Assembly: GCA_016191795.1 (NCBI GenBank)
Contig: JACPVK010000267.1
Location: 1 to 10,999 of the forward strand
Source of the DNA: Gammaproteobacteria bacterium
GTDB lineage: Bacteria > Pseudomonadota > Gammaproteobacteria > SZUA-229
Direction: 5' to 3'
DNA length: 10,999 bases
Shown here: positions 6,611 to 10,999 of the stretch, in pieces
Numbering within the stretch: position 1 is the stretch's first letter
How the letters are laid out: each line of letters begins with the position of its first letter
Translations under genes and position numbers: made by a program
The notes under the pieces: generated by a model
What the model saw: only the letters and a program-made list of their open reading frames with translations
Database searches by the model: none
What the model was told of the DNA's origin: nothing

Positions 6611-7354
6611 TTAACGACAGCGCCCCACCGCATTGGTCGGACATCGCGAATAATCAATCCAGCCGGTATCGCTCAGAATAGTCTTCTCAAAAATCGCACC
6701 ATCAATAATCGCTTCGCGCAACGATGACTTGGTTAAATTAGCCGACGTGAAATCAATATTGGTCAAGTTGGCTTTGCTAAAGTCACAGCGCAATAATTGG
6801 CTGTCGCGCATCACAGCACCTTCAAGATTAGCGCCTCTGAAGTCCACCCTTGCTGCTGTCACATTAATAAACGTGGCACGTGTGAGATTCGCCCGCTGAA
6901 AATTAGCGCCATCCAGTTCAGCTTCATTAAAGATAGCTGATTCTGCCCTGGCCTCATAAAACGTGGCATTAATCAAACGCGCCCCGGTAAAGTTCGTCTT
7001 GTGTAGACTGGCACGACTAAAACTCGCCTTATCCAGTTTGGCCTCCCTGAAATCTGCCTGCTCTGCGTTAGCGGACACCAGCCGCGCATCCTGCATGTGT
7101 GCGCCATTAAATTTTGCATGACTGATATTGGCGGACCCGAAATCCACGTCATTAAGTTTTGAGTTGGAAAAATTACTGGCTGATAAATTAGTACGCGTGA
7201 GATTTGCACCTTGTATGTCAAGGTTGGCGAAATTTTTACCCGATTTATCACAACCAGACCAGTTAACTTTGGGTGCAGGCTCATCCGTGCAAGCGCCATT
7301 AGCTGCCTGAAACATAACGAGACCAAGGAATACAAAAATGTGTTTATTCATCAT
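6611..7354 (-). CDS. Exported pentapeptide-repeat protein
   Basis: A signal peptide (about residues 1-20, ending AANG) is followed by a short cap with C22 and C35 (VNWSGC), then an unbroken pentapeptide-repeat domain. Central residues at 42, 47, 52 and so on to 227 make 38 repeats, enough for about nine and a half turns of a right-handed square beta-helix. The signal is probably cleaved by signal peptidase I; the residue three before C22 is asparagine, so a lipobox is unlikely. A C-terminal cap has C238 and C246; C190 lies within a repeat. The start ATG overlaps the TGA of mnmC (ATGA), so translation is coupled. Export sets it apart from cytoplasmic Qnr/MfpA gyrase-protecting proteins, so that role should not be inferred. 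Function is unknown; binding or scaffolding in the periplasm is a guess. Confidence 0.88.
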   Translation of the reverse strand: MMNKHIFVFLGLVMFQAANGACTDEPAPKVNWSGCDKSGKNFANLDIQGANLTRTNLSASNFSNSKLNDVDFGSANISHAKFNGAHMQDARLVSANAEQADFREAKLDKASFSRASLHKTNFTGARLINATFYEARAESAIFNEAELDGANFQRANLTRATFINVTAARVDFRGANLEGAVMRDSQLLRCDFSKANLTNIDFTSANLTKSSLREAIIDGAIFEKTILSDTGWIDYSRCPTNAVGRCR

Positions 7355-9309
7355 GCAGGCAGTTTACCTTTTCTGGACTGGCGTATAAAGAATCTTGCCG
7401 GATGCAGAGCCTGCATAATCCGGCTGCTTAGCGGCAACACATTGTTAGTCACCAGTGCCGCCAGCAACTCGGCCGCCAGAAATGCCGAGGTCAGTCCTCG
7501 CGCCCCGTGGCCGGTATTCACAAATAACCCCGGTAAATATTGTGCAACCGGGTATGCGCCGGCACGCTTGCCTTTATGTAAATCACTATAATGCTGCTGG
7601 TAGTAAGCCATATCCGGTACGGCACCCACTATCGGCATACGATCCGGTGTCACGGCTCGTATTGCGGCGCGACCTGCCATATTATTTTCCGCTACGGACT
7701 CGCGCTTCGGTATCAGAGCAGGCACATATTGCCGGAGCTTGTGATAATTTTGTTCCTGTTCGGATATAGATAAATTCACGGAAGCATTTCCTGATTCAAA
7801 ACTGGCGCCCACAACATGGTAATTCGTTGTGGCGGGTACCACGTATCCATCATAACAAACCGGGCACAATAAATTCCGGCTGATTTGAGAAACCGGCAAA
7901 TAACTGATTTGTCCACGCGCCGGCTGCACATTCATCCAGTGCGTTTGCTCATACTGGCTAACCTGTTGCGCATTGGCCAGAATCACCATTTGATAACGGC
8001 CCTGTTCACTGCGATTGTTATCGTACAACAACCAGGCATCGTTCTCGCGCTGCAAATATTTTACTTCGTTGTCATAAATCATATTCACTGATTGACCTGC
8101 ATCTGCCAGCAGCGCCTTGCATAAACTTCGCGGCTCCAGCCATCCGGCCAGCGGATACACAAGCGCATTGGCATCCAGCTGCACGCCGCTTATTTTATTT
8201 GCTTCATTCGCGTTAACTGCACGCACATACTCCGCCGAAAAATCACAATGGTCATATTGCTGTTGCAGCCGTTCACTGGATAACAACTGCACAACACCTG
8301 TTTGCTGCCAGGCCAGATCCGGAAAGACAGCCTGCAACATCGATAATCGTTGCAATGCCATAAAGAATGCTGTTGCATAAAATTCAGATTCGATGGAATC
8401 GGTGGCCGCAATACGCGGCAACAGGACACCTGCCGGATTGCCCGAACCAGCCATGGCATAACTGGCGTGACTATCAAATACATCCACCTGACAGCCACGA
8501 TGCGTCAATGACCAGGCAGTGCTAATACCTGCAATTCCCGCACCTATGACAGCAATTTTATTTGATTTGTTGTCACTCTTCGGTAATGCAAACCAGGGTT
8601 GTGGATACGTGTCGTTTATTGGCCGCTCCAGATGACCGTGCAGCATGTCTCGTTTGAGGGCAAAACCCTGCACCTTTTTGACGGTAAACCCCGCTGCCTG
8701 CAATCCACGCCGCACATCTCCCGCTGCCGTGTAAGTACTAAAGGTAGTTTGCTCATAACTGCTACGCGCCATTTCACACAACAGGCCGGATGTCCACATA
8801 TCTGGATTGCGTGCCGGCGCAAAGCCATCCAGATACCAGACATCTACCTTGCTCGTCATTTGACGCAACATCTCGATGGCGTCACCCAGCATTAAAACCA
8901 GTACAACCCGTCGCTGAAATAATTCAAGAAAATGATAGCCTTCAATCGCAACCGGCCAATGCTGCAATATTTCACCCGACAACGCTGAAAAATCCGGCCA
9001 GGCTGACATGGCTCTTTGCAAATCGGTTTTATGCAGGGGGTGTTTCTCTGCTGAAAAATAATACAATGTCGCGCCCGGTTTAGCCGTCTTTAACCAGGCA
9101 TCGGCCGTGACCAGAAAATTCAAACCGGTTCCAAAACCGGTCTCACCAATAATAAATCGATCATGCTGCAACCAGCGCTGCGGTAAATTGTTTGCCTGCA
9201 AAAAAACATATTCGGATTCGGCACGGCCGCCCTCGCGCGCAAAAAATATATCGCTGAAATCCTCGCTGTAGGGCTGGTCATCATGCCAGCTAATTTTGGC
9301 GTATTGCAT
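7351..9309 (-). CDS. mnmC: Bifunctional tRNA mnm5s2U biosynthesis protein MnmC
   Basis: MnmC completes the wobble modification 5-methylaminomethyl-2-thiouridine in tRNAs for Lys, Glu and Gln in the cytoplasm. The C-terminal FAD oxidoreductase removes the carboxymethyl group from cmnm5U, and the N-terminal methyltransferase then adds a methyl group from S-adenosylmethionine. The methyltransferase domain (1-235) shows GETGFGTGLN at 55-64, YLDGFAPARNP at 149-159 and STYTAAGDVRRGL at 181-193. The FAD domain starts with IAVIGAGIAG at 252-261 and ends with NTGHGARGL and a final helix. The 652 residues compare with about 668 in E. coli, and both domains look intact. The ATG at 9309 fits the family N-terminus (WHDDQPYSEDF), although no strong ribosome site precedes it. 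The stop overlaps the pentapeptide gene start by four bases. Confidence 0.96.
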   Translation of the reverse strand: MQYAKISWHDDQPYSEDFSDIFFAREGGRAESEYVFLQANNLPQRWLQHDRFIIGETGFGTGLNFLVTADAWLKTAKPGATLYYFSAEKHPLHKTDLQRAMSAWPDFSALSGEILQHWPVAIEGYHFLELFQRRVVLVLMLGDAIEMLRQMTSKVDVWYLDGFAPARNPDMWTSGLLCEMARSSYEQTTFSTYTAAGDVRRGLQAAGFTVKKVQGFALKRDMLHGHLERPINDTYPQPWFALPKSDNKSNKIAVIGAGIAGISTAWSLTHRGCQVDVFDSHASYAMAGSGNPAGVLLPRIAATDSIESEFYATAFFMALQRLSMLQAVFPDLAWQQTGVVQLLSSERLQQQYDHCDFSAEYVRAVNANEANKISGVQLDANALVYPLAGWLEPRSLCKALLADAGQSVNMIYDNEVKYLQRENDAWLLYDNNRSEQGRYQMVILANAQQVSQYEQTHWMNVQPARGQISYLPVSQISRNLLCPVCYDGYVVPATTNYHVVGASFESGNASVNLSISEQEQNYHKLRQYVPALIPKRESVAENNMAGRAAIRAVTPDRMPIVGAVPDMAYYQQHYSDLHKGKRAGAYPVAQYLPGLFVNTGHGARGLTSAFLAAELLAALVTNNVLPLSSRIMQALHPARFFIRQSRKGKLPA

Positions 9310-9318
9310 TGAAACGAT

Positions 9319-9347
9319 CTGACTCAGGTTTGAAGATTGATTATACT
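9319..9347 (+). promoter_or_regulatory. Promoter of the tfoX-like/hpnC/hpnD operon
   Basis: CTGACT (9319-9324, four of six) and TATACT (9342-9347, five of six) are separated by an ideal 17 bp. Transcription would begin near 9354. That lies past the TTG at 9309 and the ATG at 9348 but before the AGGTG ribosome site at 9366-9370 and the ATG at 9375, so the promoter also decides the start codon. Confidence 0.55.
9340..9345 (-). promoter_or_regulatory. Perfect -10 box for mnmC
   Basis: Read on the minus strand, bases 9345-9340 are TATAAT, a perfect -10 hexamer, 30 bp before the mnmC ATG. The expected -35 region (around 9362-9369) is poor, so this promoter may be weak or need an activator. It shares four bases with the opposite-strand -10 at 9342-9347. 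Confidence 0.4.
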
Positions 9348-9374
9348 ATGTGCCACATTCTAACCAGGTGCCTC

Positions 9375-9626
9375 ATGCACTCGCTAACCCAGCTCAAAAA
9401 TCTTGGCCCCAAAAGCACAAAGTGGTTGAATGCCATTGGCGTTTATACCCTCGATGATTTACGCGAGATGGGTGCCATAGACTGCTGCCGTATACTCAAG
9501 GCACAGGGGTATCCGGTTAGCCTCAACCTGGCATACGCCATTGAAGTAGCACTGCGAGACCTGCACTGGACAAAACTTCCTGAATCCGTCAAGCAGCAAC
9601 TCAAAACGGCATTGCAATCAAAATGA
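9375..9626 (+). CDS. Stand-alone TfoX C-terminal-domain protein
   Basis: The 83-residue product is a TfoX C-terminal domain alone: LTQLKNLGPKSTKWLNAIGV, then LDDLREMGA, a cysteine pair, LNLAYAIEVALRDLHW, and a basic tail. The helix-hairpin-helix-like segment (LKNLGPKS) may bind nucleic acid or protein. The full TfoX/Sxy competence activator also needs an N-terminal domain that is missing here, so a competence role should not be assumed. The frame is open back to a TTG at 9309, but ATG 9375 is preferred: AGGTG lies four bases before it and the likely promoter starts transcription near 9354. The gene overlaps hpnC by ATGA, placing it first in the squalene operon. Small TfoX-C proteins are common in gammaproteobacteria, but the link to squalene genes is unexplained. 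Confidence 0.82.
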   Translation: MHSLTQLKNLGPKSTKWLNAIGVYTLDDLREMGAIDCCRILKAQGYPVSLNLAYAIEVALRDLHWTKLPESVKQQLKTALQSK

Positions 9627-10471
9627 CTCCAACCACACTTGATGCAGCTTACCAATTCTGTCAGAACATGGCGCGCAAACATTATGAAAATTTTCCGGTT
9701 GCCTCGCTGCTATTACCCGCCCGTTTGAGAAAACATGTTGCCGCCATCTATGCCTTCGCGCGACAGGCAGATGACCTGGCGGACGAAGGCAATATATCGG
9801 CAGAGCAACGGCTGCAGGCATTACAGGAAATGACGGGGTTGCTACATCAGTGCCAACAAAAGAGAGTTGACGACCCCATTTACCTGGCACTGGCTGACAC
9901 CATACAACAATTCAGTCTGCCGGTTAGCCTGTTTGATGATTTAATCAGCGCTTTCAGTCAGGACGTGACACGACACCGCTACACCAGCTTTGATGAAGTG
10001 CTGCATTATTGCCAACGTTCCGCCAATCCGGTTGGACGGCTGATGCTGTATTTACATGGCCAGACAGATGATTTGTCTTTTGCTCAATCAGACAATATTT
10101 GCACCGCATTACAACTCATCAATTTTTATCAGGATTTGCATCAGGATTATCATGAACTGGGGCGCATTTATATTCCGTTACAGGATATGGCTGTTTATGG
10201 CGTAACCGAACAACACTTTGAAAAATCCATTAACGATGATGCCATGCGCCAGCTAATGCAGTTACAATACCACCGCGCAGTGCAACTGTTACTGCATGGC
10301 AGTGCACTGGGCACTCGCCTTGACGGCCGATGCGGGCTCGAAATCAGATTAATTATTGCCGGCGGCGAACGTATTTTGATTAAATTGGCAAATCAGAAAA
10401 ATCATTTCAGCAGACCCAGGCTGAATCTGCCCGATAAACTCTGGATGCTGCAAACGGCCCTGTTACCATGA
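9623..10471 (+). CDS. hpnC: Hydroxysqualene synthase HpnC
   Basis: HpnC belongs to the trans-isoprenyl diphosphate head-to-head synthase family. In the HpnCDE route it converts presqualene diphosphate to hydroxysqualene, which HpnE then reduces to squalene for hopanoids or related triterpenes. Both metal-binding aspartate motifs are present: D50-D51-L-A-D54 in the FARQADDLADE segment, and Q170-D171-LHQ-D175 followed by GRIYIP. Also seen are the family stretches FPVASLLLP, RKHVAAIYAFAR and YCQRSANPVGRL. The 282-residue length is normal for HpnC, and the FPVAS start together with its place before an HpnD-like gene favours HpnC over HpnD or CrtB. It overlaps the preceding TfoX-like gene and the following gene by ATGA, so the three are probably co-translated. 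Enzyme class is certain; the C versus D assignment is likely. Confidence 0.9.
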   Translation: MTPTTLDAAYQFCQNMARKHYENFPVASLLLPARLRKHVAAIYAFARQADDLADEGNISAEQRLQALQEMTGLLHQCQQKRVDDPIYLALADTIQQFSLPVSLFDDLISAFSQDVTRHRYTSFDEVLHYCQRSANPVGRLMLYLHGQTDDLSFAQSDNICTALQLINFYQDLHQDYHELGRIYIPLQDMAVYGVTEQHFEKSINDDAMRQLMQLQYHRAVQLLLHGSALGTRLDGRCGLEIRLIIAGGERILIKLANQKNHFSRPRLNLPDKLWMLQTALLP

Positions 10472-10999
10472 CACCAGACGACTATTGCCAACAAAAAACT
10501 GCGCAGAGCGGCTCCAGCTTTTATTACAGCTTCAGGTTCCTGCCTGCCCTGCAACGCCGTGCCATGACGGCACTGTATGCTTTTTGCCGGGAAGTGGATG
10601 ATGTTGTGGACGAGTGCCACGAAGAAAGCATTGCGCGCCTTAAATTAAACTGGTGGCGCGAGGAAATCAGCAGGCTCTATCAAAATCAGCCGCAACACAA
10701 AGTAACCCAGGCATTACTTCCCTTGCTGCAATCCTTCAATTTACCGGAAGAATATTTCCGTGAAATTATTGATGGCATGGAAATGGATCTTAATCGCCAC
10801 GAATATGCCAGTTTCAGGGATTTGAATCTATATTGTTACCGCGTCGCCAGTATCGTTGGGCTACTCTCGGCGGAAATTTTTGGTTTTAGTAATCGCGACA
10901 CGCTACGTTATGCACAGGATCTGGGTACCGCGTTTCAGCTGACCAATATTCTGCGTGATGTGCGCGAAGATGCCATGCGCGGGCGCTATTACATACCAC
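10468..10999 (+). CDS. hpnD: Presqualene diphosphate synthase HpnD, cut by window end
   Basis: The frame opens at ATG 10468 inside the hpnC stop (ATGA) and stays open to the right edge, giving 177 residues of a protein that is usually about 280. It begins MTPDDYCQQKTAQSGSSFYYSF, a typical HpnD/phytoene-synthase start. The first aspartate motif is D44-D45-V-V-D48 in YAFCREVDDVVDE, and the second is N160-ILR-D164-VRE-D168 followed by GRYYIP. NWWREEI near 61-67 is also characteristic of HpnD. The enzyme joins two farnesyl diphosphates into presqualene diphosphate, the substrate of the upstream HpnC, so the pair are paralogues acting in sequence. CrtB phytoene synthase is the main alternative, but the HpnC neighbour makes HpnD more likely. 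An hpnE gene would be expected next. Confidence 0.88.
   Translation, partial: MTPDDYCQQKTAQSGSSFYYSFRFLPALQRRAMTALYAFCREVDDVVDECHEESIARLKLNWWREEISRLYQNQPQHKVTQALLPLLQSFNLPEEYFREIIDGMEMDLNRHEYASFRDLNLYCYRVASIVGLLSAEIFGFSNRDTLRYAQDLGTAFQLTNILRDVREDAMRGRYYIP

Noticed and set aside
6611..7354. Qnr-like gyrase-protecting pentapeptide protein
   Set aside because: The protein has a signal peptide and cysteine-bearing caps, so it should be outside the cytoplasm where gyrase acts.
9309..9374. TTG 9309 or ATG 9348 as the start of the TfoX-like protein
   Set aside because: Both lie upstream of the predicted transcription start near 9354, and the extra residues show no family match; ATG 9375 has its own ribosome site.

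Overview
The window looks like chromosomal DNA of a mesophilic gammaproteobacterium with moderate base composition. The evidence is the fused two-domain MnmC, a stand-alone TfoX C-terminal-domain protein, paired HpnC/HpnD squalene-pathway synthases, and typical Gram-negative signal and lipoprotein peptides. I cannot name the genus. Eleven protein genes are visible, ten complete and one cut by the right edge. There are no RNA genes, CRISPR array or phage genes.

Layout. (1) 59-1675 (+): a Kef-type cation:proton antiporter with a C-terminal nucleotide-binding domain. (2) 1828-2499 (-): an unrecognised secreted coiled-coil protein with a weak terminator behind it. (3) 2529-2678: a 150-bp non-coding element with 17-bp inverted ends, a CTAA target duplication and a strongly palindromic core. 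It is best read as an IS5-type MITE and ends 29 bp before the start of the coiled-coil gene. (4) 6044 down to 2749 (-): a three-gene operon of a DUF4153 integral membrane protein, a small lipoprotein and a solute-binding-fold (NMT1/THI5-like) protein without a signal peptide. (5) 6229-6591 (+): a membrane-anchored glutaredoxin-like protein. (6) 9309 down to 6611 (-): mnmC, translationally coupled to an exported pentapeptide-repeat protein. (7) 9375 to the right edge (+): a tight operon of a TfoX C-terminal-domain protein, hpnC and a partial hpnD, each pair overlapping by ATGA.

How the genes work together. hpnC and hpnD make squalene from farnesyl diphosphate by way of presqualene diphosphate and hydroxysqualene; an hpnE would be expected just beyond the window. 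mnmC completes the mnm5s2U wobble modification of tRNA. The mnmC and hpn transcripts diverge from a 65-bp gap in which the two best -10 boxes overlap on opposite strands. The DUF4153 operon has no established function.

I do not see a convincing new multi-gene defence or metabolic system. The items most worth a second look are the MITE beside the coiled-coil gene, the unexplained DUF4153/lipoprotein/binding-protein operon, the unbroken 10-residue alternation in the exported pentapeptide protein, and the overlapping divergent promoters.
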